From Streptomyces lushanensis (GTDB lineage: Bacteria; Actinomycetota; Actinomycetes; Streptomycetales; Streptomycetaceae): a stretch of DNA of 42,859 bases. The notes below the pieces were generated by a model. It was not told the origin of the DNA, did not search any database, and worked only from the letters and a program-made list of their open reading frames with translations. A program made the position numbers and the translations under genes. Numbering within the stretch: the stretch's first letter is position 1; each line of letters begins with the position of its first letter. The stretch is from the NCBI RefSeq assembly GCF_001700515.1, contig NZ_MAUD01000201.1, positions 1-42,859 on the forward strand. Direction: 5' to 3'. This document shows, in pieces, positions 34,769 to 42,261 of the stretch.

Positions 34769-35824
34769 TCACTCCGTGCGAGCGCTCCGCGCGATTACGC
34801 GGTGCCATCGCCTGCCGCCGATTCGGGACAGGCCCACCACTCCCATAACGAGCGGGAGTTCCGCAGGGCTCGGGAGCCGGATCAATCCGTTGAGATCCTG
34901 GGAGGACACACTATTCGACGCGCCTCGCGCCGTCGTCGGCGCGGCTCGCGCGTCCGAGGTCGAGACATCCGGTACGGAGGCGTCCGAGGCCGGAGCGACC
35001 GGCGCCGGAGCATCCGGAATCGAAGCATCCGGCACCGAAGCGTACGTCCCCCGCTCCTCCAGCCCGCGCCAGTGGTCGAACGGCCAGGCGATGACGACGG
35101 CCCGGCCCACGACCTCGTCCTCCGAGACCGTGCCGCGGAACGCCTCGTCGAGATGGAAGCGCGAGTCGGCCGAGTTGGACCGGTGGTCGCCCATCACGAA
35201 GATGCGCCCCGCCGGCACCTCGACCTCGAAGGTCAGCTCGGAGGGCACATTGCCCGGATGCAGGTACGGCTCGTCCAGGGGCACGCCGTTGACGGAGACC
35301 TTCCCGTCCTCGCCACAGCACTTGACGGTGTCGCCGCCGACCGCCACGACCCGTTTGATCAGATCCTGCTCGTCGGCGGAGGGCAGCAGCCCGATGAAGG
35401 TCAGCGCCTGCTTGATCTGTTTGACGACGACCGGCGAATCGTCCGGCGGCGGTTTCTCGTCCTGGAGCCAGCCGCCGGGATCCTTGAAGACCACGACATC
35501 GCCGCGCTCGGGTCTGGAGCCGAACCACGGTGTGAGTTTGTCCACCAGGACGCGGTCGCTGATCCTGATCGTCTGCTCCATGGATCCGGACGGGATCACG
35601 AAGGCCTGCACCAGGAAGGTCTTGAGGACGAGCGCGATCAGCAGCGCCACGGTGATCAGGATCGGTATCTCGGCGACGGCGGACCTGCGGCGCCGCCGCT
35701 TGACCCTTCGGGCGAGTCTGCGCCGCTCGGCGCGGCCCGGCAGCGCCCGGCCCGTGGTGGGCCGTGAGCCGGTCGGGAGCCTGGTGTCGGCGCCATGGGC
35801 CGCGGGCCGTCCGCGCTTACCCAT
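34769..35824 (-). CDS. sipX: Signal peptidase I, second of four (SipX-like)
   Basis: The 351-residue protein has a basic N-terminal region (RRRLARRVKRRRRR), a membrane anchor (IPILITVALLIALVLKTFLV), the catalytic Ser in IPSGSMEQTI, the Lys in LIKRVVAVGGDTV and box E in VMGDHRSNSADSR. The C-terminal 100 residues are unusual: a Pro/Ala/Asp/Ser-rich repeat linker, then only a weak hydrophobic patch (AELPLVMGVVGLSRIGG). The start overlaps the sipW stop by eight bases. Confidence 0.92.
   Translation of the reverse strand: MGKRGRPAAHGADTRLPTGSRPTTGRALPGRAERRRLARRVKRRRRRSAVAEIPILITVALLIALVLKTFLVQAFVIPSGSMEQTIRISDRVLVDKLTPWFGSRPERGDVVVFKDPGGWLQDEKPPPDDSPVVVKQIKQALTFIGLLPSADEQDLIKRVVAVGGDTVKCCGEDGKVSVNGVPLDEPYLHPGNVPSELTFEVEVPAGRIFVMGDHRSNSADSRFHLDEAFRGTVSEDEVVGRAVVIAWPFDHWRGLEERGTYASVPDASIPDAPAPVAPASDASVPDVSTSDARAAPTTARGASNSVSSQDLNGLIRLPSPAELPLVMGVVGLSRIGGRRWHRVIARSARTE
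34979..35046. repeat. Imperfect short repeats in the SipX C-terminal linker
   Basis: Units around GCATCCGGAATCGAA and GCGTCCGAGGCCGGA are repeated and keep the reading frame, encoding the DASIPDAPAP-type linker between the protease domain and the C-terminus of SipX. Confidence 0.5.
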
Positions 35825-36602
35825 GGGCGCCGTCCGGGCTCCGTACATCCCTGAAGGCGCCGGTCGGGTCCAGCCCGGACCAGCGCCCCGGCGGCCAGCC
35901 GATCCAGTCCGCGCGGCCGATGACCTTGCCGACGGGCACCATGCCGCCGCCCGGCTCGCCGAGATGGTCCCGGGAGTCGCGTGAATTGCTCCGGTGGTCG
36001 CCCATGACCCACAGAGTGCCCCGCGGTACGACGATGTCGAAGGGAACCCGGGAGGGCGCGTCACCGAAATGGAGATACCGCTCCTCCACCGCCCGGCCGT
36101 TCACCTCGACCCTGCCCCCTTTGTCGCAGCAGACCACCCGGTCGCCTCCGACCCCGATCACGCGCTTGACGAAATCGGTCTCGGCGGGCTCGGCGAGCCC
36201 CAGGGCCGCGGCGGCGCCGTGCAGCAGTCCGGTGACGGGATTCTCCCGCGGCGGCTGCCGGACGAAGGATCCGGTGCCGTCGAAGACGACCACGTCGCCG
36301 CGCTCCGGCTCGGCATCGAAACGGTACGCCAACTTGTTGACCAGCACCCGGTCCCCCGCCCGCAGGGTGGGCTCCATCGAGCCACTGGGAATCCGGAAGG
36401 GCTGCACCACGAAGGCGCTGAAGAGCAGTACGGCGACCGCGCATCCGACACCGAGCAGTCCCGCCCCACGCAGGGTGAGCGGGCCCGGGAAACGCCGTGG
36501 AGAACGCGCGGAGCGCGACCCCTCCTCCGTCCCCGTGGGGCTCGCCCCAGCAGGGAATCCGGAGGAGCGGTCGCGCTCCGTGTGCTCCGTTTCGGTGTCC
36601 AT
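35817..36602 (-). CDS. sipW: Signal peptidase I, first of four (SipW-like)
   Basis: The 261-residue protein has one N-terminal anchor (AGLLGVGCAVAVLLFSAFVV), the catalytic Ser in IPSGSMEPTL, the Lys in FVKRVIGVGGDRV and box E in VMGDHRSNSRDSR. Unlike its three neighbours it has no C-terminal hydrophobic segment, so it is anchored once. It lies 70 bp downstream of rplS and opens the sip operon. ATG 36602 is well supported by length. Confidence 0.93.
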   Translation of the reverse strand: MDTETEHTERDRSSGFPAGASPTGTEEGSRSARSPRRFPGPLTLRGAGLLGVGCAVAVLLFSAFVVQPFRIPSGSMEPTLRAGDRVLVNKLAYRFDAEPERGDVVVFDGTGSFVRQPPRENPVTGLLHGAAAALGLAEPAETDFVKRVIGVGGDRVVCCDKGGRVEVNGRAVEERYLHFGDAPSRVPFDIVVPRGTLWVMGDHRSNSRDSRDHLGEPGGGMVPVGKVIGRADWIGWPPGRWSGLDPTGAFRDVRSPDGAHG

Positions 36603-36672
36603 CGGGGCCAGAGCTTATCCGGCCCTCCTGTGGACCCGGGTGCGACGTGACGAACGCCGGACCGGTCGCGAC

Positions 36673-37023
36673 TCAGTTGTCGCGCTTCTCCTTGATCTTG
36701 GCGGCCTTGCCGCGCAGCTCACGCAGGTAGTAGAGCTTGGCGCGGCGGACGTCACCACGGCTCACGAGCTCGATCTTCTCGAAGATCGGGCTGTGGACCG
36801 GGAAGGTGCGCTCGACACCGACGGAGAAGGAGACCTTGCGGACCGTGAAGGTCTCGCGGACGCCCGAGCCCTGGCGGCGGATGACCACGCCCTTGAACTG
36901 CTGGATACGGGAGCGGTTGCCCTCGATGACCCGTACGTGCACGTTGACCGTGTCACCGGGGCGGAAGGCGGGAAGGTCGCTGCGGAGCGACGAGGCGTCG
37001 ACTGTGTCGAGCAGGCTGGACAT
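36673..37023 (-). CDS. rplS: 50S ribosomal protein L19
   Basis: The 116-residue protein at the 30S-50S interface begins [20 protein letters not shown] and has the family core [32 protein letters not shown] and [17 protein letters not shown]. It ends with the basic [19 protein letters not shown] 37023 follows AGGAAG; the extension to 37050 is not conserved. It closes the rpsP-rimM-trmD-rplS order typical of bacteria. Confidence 0.97.
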   Translation of the reverse strand: MSSLLDTVDASSLRSDLPAFRPGDTVNVHVRVIEGNRSRIQQFKGVVIRRQGSGVRETFTVRKVSFSVGVERTFPVHSPIFEKIELVSRGDVRRAKLYYLRELRGKAAKIKEKRDN

Positions 37024-37153
37024 ATGGATCTGCTTCCTCGCTGATGCCACAGGTCATCGGCGGATGTCGGGAGAGGAGTTCGGAGTGCCGTTGGCGTCGG
37101 GCGGGCGTCGTTCCCCCTGTGGCAGGGGCGCACACCGGACGTACGGCAGCGGC

Positions 37154-37975
37154 CTATTCTTCCACGTCGTCCGGCCTGCGCCAAAATCGGCCGCCCGGCT
37201 CCGGCGACCAGCCCAGGATCGAGAGCGTCTCGCGGTCCTTCTTGTCGAAGGCCGCCGCGTCGCGGCGCTCGATCAGATCGGGCCGGTTCAGCGCCGTACG
37301 GCGGAACGCCTCGTCCCGGCGCCAGCGCGCGATCCTGCCGTGGTGGCCGCTCAGCAGAACGTCCGGAATCCCGCGCCCGCGCCACTCGGGCGGCTTGGTG
37401 TAGACGGGACCCTCCAGCAGATCGGCCATCTCCCCCGGGGCGAAGGAGTCGTCGCGGTGCGACTCGGCGTTGCCGAGGACACCGGGCAGCAGCCGGGCGA
37501 CGGCCTCGGTGACGACCAGCACGGCCGCCTCGCCGCCGGCCAGCACGTAGTCGCCGATGGACACCTCGATCACCGGTATCCGGGTCGCGTACTCCTCCAC
37601 GACCCGGCTGTCGATGCCCTCGTACCGCGCGGGCGCGAAGAGCAGCCAGGGCCGCTCGGACAGTCCGACGGCCACTTCCTGGGTGAAGGGGCGCCCGCTG
37701 GGTGTGGGGACGACCAGGACCGGTCCGTGCGCCCCCGTCTCGTAACCGTCCGCCAGGATCTCGTCCAGGGCCTCGCCCCAGGGTTCGGTCTTCATGACCA
37801 TGCCAGGTCCGCCGCCGTAGGGCGTGTCGTCCACCGTGTTGTGGCGGTCGTGGGTCCACTCCCGCAGGTCGTGCACATGGACGTCGAGCCGGCCGCGCGC
37901 ACGGGCCTTGCCGACCAGCGAGACGTTCAGCGGCTCCAGATACTCCGGGAAGATCGTGACGACGTCGAGTCGCAT
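37154..37975 (-). CDS. trmD: tRNA (guanine-37-N1)-methyltransferase
   Basis: The 273-residue SPOUT enzyme methylates G37 in tRNAs reading CNN codons, preventing frameshifts. It starts [16 protein letters not shown] and has DDTPYGGGPGMVMK, the knot segments LLFAPARYEGIDSRVVEE and EVSIGDYVLAGGEAAVLVV, and the C-terminal HRDDSF with its catalytic Asp. ATG 37975 overlaps the rimM stop by one base. It is essential in most bacteria. Confidence 0.97.
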   Translation of the reverse strand: MRLDVVTIFPEYLEPLNVSLVGKARARGRLDVHVHDLREWTHDRHNTVDDTPYGGGPGMVMKTEPWGEALDEILADGYETGAHGPVLVVPTPSGRPFTQEVAVGLSERPWLLFAPARYEGIDSRVVEEYATRIPVIEVSIGDYVLAGGEAAVLVVTEAVARLLPGVLGNAESHRDDSFAPGEMADLLEGPVYTKPPEWRGRGIPDVLLSGHHGRIARWRRDEAFRRTALNRPDLIERRDAAAFDKKDRETLSILGWSPEPGGRFWRRPDDVEE

Positions 37976-38550
37976 CAGTGCTCATCCCCGGCGGATTCAC
38001 CGTCTGCGCCGGACTCGCCCTGCCCGCCGGCGACCTCCGCCCGGTCGTCGATCAGGCCGGGAGGCGGATCGATGACGGCCCGCTGCTCCTCCAGATCGAT
38101 CTCCGTGACGATCTCCTCGACGAACGGGATCATCACCTCGCTGCCGTCGGGCCGTTCCACGATGAACAGGTCCTGCGAGGGCAGGTGGGAGATCTCGGTG
38201 ATCCTGCCGATCTCCGTACCGTCGGCCAGGACGACATCCAGATCCATGAGCTGATGGTCGTAGAACTCCTCCGGGTCCTCGGGGAGTTCCTCCGGATCGA
38301 CCTCGGCGATCAGCAGGACGTTACGGAGCGTCTCCGCGCCCGTACGGTCCCGCACTCCTTCGAAGCGCAGCAGCAGCCTGCCGCTGTGCACCCGGCCCGA
38401 CTCGATCGTCAGCGGTCCGGCCGAGGCCGGGTCCGTGGCGAGTACGGCGCCGGGGCCGAGCCGCAGTTCCGGCTCGTCCGTACGCACCTCTACGGTGACA
38501 TCGCCCCTGATCCCATGGGCGCGGCCCACCCGCCCGACCACCAACTGCAC
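37975..38550 (-). CDS. rimM: Ribosome maturation factor RimM
   Basis: The 191-residue 16S processing factor has an N-terminal beta domain ([20 protein letters not shown]) and a PRC-barrel domain ([20 protein letters not shown], then [20 protein letters not shown] with [10 protein letters not shown]). The C-terminal 25 residues are a Gly/Glu-rich tail. GTG 38550 has AGAAGG seven bases ahead; the longer frame to 38796 is not conserved. The stop overlaps the trmD start. Confidence 0.96.
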   Translation of the reverse strand: MQLVVGRVGRAHGIRGDVTVEVRTDEPELRLGPGAVLATDPASAGPLTIESGRVHSGRLLLRFEGVRDRTGAETLRNVLLIAEVDPEELPEDPEEFYDHQLMDLDVVLADGTEIGRITEISHLPSQDLFIVERPDGSEVMIPFVEEIVTEIDLEEQRAVIDPPPGLIDDRAEVAGGQGESGADGESAGDEH

Positions 38551-38716
38551 TGCTGCACCTTCTTTTCCGGCATCTTTTCCGGCACGACGGCAACGAGTTT
38601 CCCGTCGGCACGGCGGCGATGAAACGACACGACGGCGACGACGACACGACGGCGGAAGCAGCGAAGGCCGGAGAAGGCGGTGGCCCTCCCCGGCCCGTGC
38701 CGGTGTTCCAGCTCTG

Positions 38717-38956
38717 TCAGCGAACCTGGTCCACATCGACAAGGTCGACACGGATGCCACGGCCGCCGATGGCGCCCACGACGGTCCGCAGAGCACGTGC
38801 GGTGCGGCCGTTGCGGCCGATCACCTTGCCGAGGTCGTCGGGATGGACCCGGACCTCCAGCACACGGCCACGGCGCAGGTTGCGTGAGGCCACCTGCACG
38901 TCGTCCGGGTTGTCGACGATGCCCTTCACGAGGTGCTCGAGAGCCTCCTCGAGCAT
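38717..38956 (-). CDS. khpA: KH-domain RNA-binding protein (KhpA/YlqC type)
   Basis: This 79-residue protein is little more than one KH domain, with the RNA-gripping GxxG loop in [19 protein letters not shown]. KhpA acts with KhpB as a small-RNA or mRNA chaperone in Gram-positives. It lies two bases after the rpsP stop and about 165 bp before rimM, the standard actinobacterial position. ATG 38956 gives the usual length. Confidence 0.94.
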   Translation of the reverse strand: MLEEALEHLVKGIVDNPDDVQVASRNLRRGRVLEVRVHPDDLGKVIGRNGRTARALRTVVGAIGGRGIRVDLVDVDQVR

Positions 38957-38958
38957 GC

Positions 38959-39399
38959 TCAGGCCTCGGTCGACTCGGCGGCGGCCGAGGACTCGGCCTC
39001 GTCGGCCTTCTTGTCGGACTTCTTGGCCTTCTGGGTGATGGCCTCGCCCTTGGGCTCGTCGCCGGCGTCCTTGGCGGCGGCCTCGAAGAGGGCGCGCTTG
39101 TCGGCCTTCGGCTCCGGCTGGAGCAGCGGCGCCGGGGCCGGAAGGCCCTTGTGCGCCTGCCAGTCACCGGTGAGCTTGAGGATCGCGAGAACCGGCTCGG
39201 TCGGCTGGGCACCGACGGACAGCCAGTAACGCGCGCGCTCCGAGTCGACCTCGATGCGCGACGGGTTCTGCACCGGGTGGTACAGACCGATCTCCTCGAT
39301 GGCCCGGCCGTCACGGCGGGTGCGGGAGTCGGCGACGATGATGCGGTAGTGAGGCGAACGGATCTTGCCCAGACGCTTCAGCTTGATCTTGACTGCCAC
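38959..39399 (-). CDS. rpsP: 30S ribosomal protein S16
   Basis: The 146-residue protein starts [20 protein letters not shown] and has the S16 core [20 protein letters not shown] and [20 protein letters not shown]. The last 60 residues are a Lys/Ala/Glu-rich extension common in actinobacteria. GTG 39399 has AGGAG about 11 bases upstream; the longer in-frame reading is leader sequence. It heads the rpsP-khpA-rimM-trmD-rplS operon. Confidence 0.96.
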   Translation of the reverse strand: MAVKIKLKRLGKIRSPHYRIIVADSRTRRDGRAIEEIGLYHPVQNPSRIEVDSERARYWLSVGAQPTEPVLAILKLTGDWQAHKGLPAPAPLLQPEPKADKRALFEAAAKDAGDEPKGEAITQKAKKSDKKADEAESSAAAESTEA

Positions 39400-39604
39400 T
39401 GGAGTGGTGTCTCCTGGTCTTGACGTGGTTGGGCACAACGGGATGCCGCGTGGGGTTGCGGTACCCGATCCGCCCGATGGACGCGTCAGCCGGAGGAGAG
39501 AGGGGTCCTGTGCGACTGTCGAGTACAGCTCGCCATTCTGCCACACTTGCACACCGGGACGTGTCCCACGTCGGCGGCCCACTGCCGCGCACCTGGCCCC
39601 GCAC

Positions 39605-39628
39605 CACCCCGCGTTCCGGCACGGGGTG
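39605..39628 (-). terminator. Hairpin after the SprT-like gene
   Basis: CACCCCG (39605-39611) pairs with CGGGGTG (39622-39628) around a 10-base loop, directly after the stop of the gene at 39630-40223. It separates that gene from the rpsP promoter region (about 39400-39600). Confidence 0.5.
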
Positions 39629-39629
39629 A

Positions 39630-40223
39630 TCAGCTCGCGGCTCCCACCACTTCCGGGATACGGAAGGGCTTCCCGCAGCCGCCGCAGACGATCGGCGCCT
39701 GGGCGAGGACCGAGGGAACGACCCGTACGTTCCGCCCGCAGTCGCAGACCGCCTTGACGCGGACCCCGCCGCCGGACGAGCCGTGCCGGGCGGCCGGACC
39801 GCGGAAGCTGCGCTTGGTGTCGGCGGCCGTCGCGACCGTGTGCGCCTTCAGCGCGCGCTGGAGGCGCTCGATGGTGGGGCGATATCGGCGCTTGGCCTCG
39901 GGGCTGAGCGAGACCAGCGAGAAACCGCTGCTGGGATGCGGCTCCTCGGGATGGTCGAGGCCCATCTCCTCGGCGATGGCCAGGAATCGGCGGTTGTGAT
40001 AGCGGCCCGCGCGCGAGGTGTCGCGGACACCTCTGGCCGCGGCGATGCCGTGGACCGCTTCATGAAGCAGTCGTTCGAAGGAGAGTTCGGCGCCGCAGGC
40101 GGACGAGGACTCTCCGATCAGGGACTCTGGCGCGGCAAGATCCGGCAGCTCGGGGTGGGACCTCTGAATGTCGGCCCACGCCTGCGCCAGCTCTGCGGCG
40201 AGAACAGGTGGTGTCGTGCTCAC
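39630..40223 (-). CDS. SprT-like putative zinc metalloprotein
   Basis: The 197-residue protein carries [14 protein letters not shown], an HExxH zinc-protease motif, followed by [13 protein letters not shown], and ends in a zinc ribbon made of CDCGRNVRV and CGGCGKPF. This layout (HExxH, helix, C-terminal four-cysteine ribbon) resembles SprT-like proteins. There is no signal or membrane segment, so it is probably cytoplasmic. The natural substrate is unknown. GTG 40223 has no good ribosome site, so the start is moderately certain. It lies upstream of rpsP on the same strand with a hairpin between. Confidence 0.8.
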   Translation of the reverse strand: MSTTPPVLAAELAQAWADIQRSHPELPDLAAPESLIGESSSACGAELSFERLLHEAVHGIAAARGVRDTSRAGRYHNRRFLAIAEEMGLDHPEEPHPSSGFSLVSLSPEAKRRYRPTIERLQRALKAHTVATAADTKRSFRGPAARHGSSGGGVRVKAVCDCGRNVRVVPSVLAQAPIVCGGCGKPFRIPEVVGAAS

Positions 40224-40897
40224 GTCGTGAACAACGAGCCTGAGCCCTCGCGGGTTCCATTACGGGGCATCCCAAATAATTTGCACGTACCCGTCAGTTG
40301 CCGTTGATGCGTCCTGACGAGGGCGGGTGCGTCGATCTGCGGAGAAGCCTCACAGCTCGCCCCAAGGTGGTACGTAGCGCCGCGTACGCAGGGACGCGTA
40401 GACGATCTACGTCTTCCGGTCGTCTTCCCAGCTCACCGGGCGGGTATGCGGCGGGCGGAAACGCCGGGCCGGGCGGCGCCGCGCGGGCGCCCTCGGTCGG
40501 TGGGCGTCGGCGGGCGCGGGCCACGACGGCGACAGTACCGGGAGTGCCGTCCGCCTCCGGCACCGCCCTGTCCTCGGTGACCAGGCATCGTACGAACCCC
40601 TCGACGTGCTCCGCCTCGTTGATCGGATCCTGGTACCGGCACGGGAAATCGGGTGCCCCGGGCGTCGGAACCGATGCCTTCGCGACGACAGGAATCGTAC
40701 GGCGGAGGGTGGCCGCCGGCGGGTTTCGGCCTTGCGCGCCGGGGTGCGCGCCCGGGGTACTCACGCTTTGCCGGCCACCCACTGGCCACGCTCCGGCTCG
40801 CACGCCGGTCGGCCGCCGCCGAGGCGGCGGAGACGGAGACGGAGACGGACAAATGTGCGCCTTGTCGCTGTCCGGAATCCTGTTTACTGTCGTCTCC
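40224..40897. other. Gene-poor stretch, probably decayed sequence
   Basis: No intact gene can be supported in 674 bp. Several long frames are open on both strands but lack family resemblance or ribosome sites. One minus-strand stretch (about 40540-40660) has a coding-like codon pattern; see the findings. Small palindromes such as CGTAGA-CGA-TCTACG lie near 40400. Confidence 0.5.
40863..40891 (+). promoter_or_regulatory. Weak candidate promoter of the yhf-type operon
   Basis: TTGTCG and TACTGT are 17 bp apart, just upstream of the GTG start at 40898. The -10 match is poor. The position is right for the operon, and a leaderless or nearly leaderless transcript would follow. Confidence 0.3.
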
Positions 40898-41389
40898 GTG
40901 ATCGGCCTCGACGAGCGTCTTCCGACCCGTAACGGCCTCGCGGCCCGGCTGCTCGCCGTTCTGCTGCTGAACCACGGGCCGGACACCCGGCTGCCGCGTG
41001 TCCGCGACTTCGCCGTGGAACCGGGTGTCGGAAACGGAACCGTCCAGGCCGCGTTCCCGCTCCTGGAGAACGCCCGGGCCGTCGGGACCACGGCCCGGGG
41101 CCGTCTCGGCACCTTCCCCGCCCGCTCCGACCGCTCGATACCCCGGCGGCTCTCCGGGCTCGGCACCCTGCCGGCCTCGATGCCGCTGCCGTACTCCCGC
41201 CCTTAGACAGGGCCCGCCACCGCGCTGCGCGCGGCCTTCGAGAAGGCGGGCGCGCCCTTCGCGATGCCCTCCTACCGGCCTCCGCGACAAGGACGGCCCG
41301 CCCGAGGAGATCCCCGGCGCGACGCGTCAGACACATCCTGGTCGCTGTCCGACCACCAGGGACAGATCGTCAGGGACAGAGGGAGCACC
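40898..41389 (+). pseudogene. yhfZ: YhfZ-family GntR-like regulator, degraded
   Basis: The intact part (GTG 40898 to TAG 41206, about 102 residues) matches the YhfZ DNA-binding region: LPTRNGLAARLLAVLLLNHG, LPRVRDFAVEPGVGNGTVQA and a wing segment ARGRLGTFPA. It stops at SMPLPYSRP, exactly where E. coli YhfZ goes on with AMPLPYTRLYEGLASGLKAQ. After the stop the same frame continues recognisably (TGPATALRAAFEKAGAPFAM), and then the match ends. The roughly 200-residue ligand-binding part is missing before the next gene. So there is a nonsense codon plus a large deletion. It may still make a short DNA-binding protein. The E. coli comparison is from memory. Confidence 0.75.
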
Positions 41390-41845
41390 ATGGACGCCCG
41401 GCTCGCCCTGCGTATCACGCTGTTCCGGCAGAGCGGCCAGGTCAGACCTGAGATCGCCGTGTTCGTCGGGGACGAGCTGAACGCCCTGGCCGCCGAGGGC
41501 AACACCGTCACCGAGGACACGGCGGCCATGCTCACCAGCCATCTCATGATGGCGCTGGACCGGCTTCTGGACGGGACACCGGTCGCCGGGTTCCGTACGG
41601 ACGAGCAGGTGGCGGCCGAACTCGCCGGACATCCCGGGGCCGTGGCACGGGCGCGCGCCGTCTCCGTACGGGCCCGGCGTGAGCTGGGCGCCGAGCTCCC
41701 GGAGTCCGAGATCAACTTCCTTGCCCTGCATCTGGCCGTGCTCGGTCAGCACTCCGCCGACCGGCACCGCCCCGCGAAAGCCCCCTCGAAGGACCCCGAA
41801 GGACATGCCCCCGAAGGACCCACAAGAACCAGGGACAAGGACTGA
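41390..41845 (+). CDS. yhfY: PRD-domain protein (YhfY-like)
   Basis: The 151-residue protein is mostly one PTS-regulation (PRD) domain: FRQSGQVRPEIAVFVGDELN, TSHLMMALDRLLDGTP and the helix LPESEINFLALHLAVLG. PRDs are normally phosphorylated by PTS proteins on conserved histidines; here SHLM and LHLAV are candidate positions. The last 30 residues are a charged, proline-containing tail. ATG 41390 has GGGAG four bases ahead. The gene lies between the degraded yhfZ and the DUF2620 gene, three bases from the latter, as in the E. coli yhf cluster. Confidence 0.8.
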   Translation: MDARLALRITLFRQSGQVRPEIAVFVGDELNALAAEGNTVTEDTAAMLTSHLMMALDRLLDGTPVAGFRTDEQVAAELAGHPGAVARARAVSVRARRELGAELPESEINFLALHLAVLGQHSADRHRPAKAPSKDPEGHAPEGPTRTRDKD

Positions 41846-41848
41846 GCC

Positions 41849-42205
41849 ATGACAAAGATCCTCACCGGTGGCGTCGGCAGGACCGAGGTCGCGGACACCG
41901 TGAGCACCCTCGCCCTCGACGGACTGGAGATCACGGTCTCCAACGACATGGACGCCGCGCGGAGACTCCGCGCCGGCCGGGCCGACTACTACCTCGGCAC
42001 CTGTCACACCGGCGCCGGCGCCTCCCTCGGCGTCCTCGTCGGGCTGCTGGGACAGCCGCTCTGCCACACCTTCGGCCGGTCGGTGCCCACCGAGGACCAG
42101 GTCACCGCTCTGCTGGCGGACGGCAAGAAGGTCTTCGGCTTCGCCCTCGACCAGATCGATGTGGTCGCCCCGGTCATGGCCCGGGCGATCGCCGCACGCG
42201 GCTGA
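41849..42205 (+). CDS. yhfU: DUF2620 family protein (YhfU-like)
   Basis: The 118-residue protein shares with E. coli YhfU the motif SNDMDAARRLRAGRADYYLG, then TCHTGAGASLGVLVGLLG and GKKVFGFALDQID. No enzymatic function is known. It looks like a small cytoplasmic alpha/beta protein. ATG 41849 is three bases after the PRD gene stop, so translation is probably coupled. It is followed by the yhfT gene after 56 bp, in the E. coli-like association of yhfU with yhfT. Confidence 0.9.
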   Translation: MTKILTGGVGRTEVADTVSTLALDGLEITVSNDMDAARRLRAGRADYYLGTCHTGAGASLGVLVGLLGQPLCHTFGRSVPTEDQVTALLADGKKVFGFALDQIDVVAPVMARAIAARG

Positions 42206-42261
42206 CCGCCCGTAGCCGCCTGCCCGTGGAGCGATGAACCGGCGCCCGGAGGAGACATCCC

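Noticed and set aside
33020..35767. 915-residue plus-strand frame across the signal peptidase genes
   Set aside because: Antisense to three intact signal peptidases, each with catalytic motifs.
39797..40223. A Mg- or ADP-ribose-related function for the gene next to rpsP
   Set aside because: The only clear signals are HExxH and the cysteine ribbon, which point to a zinc metalloprotein.
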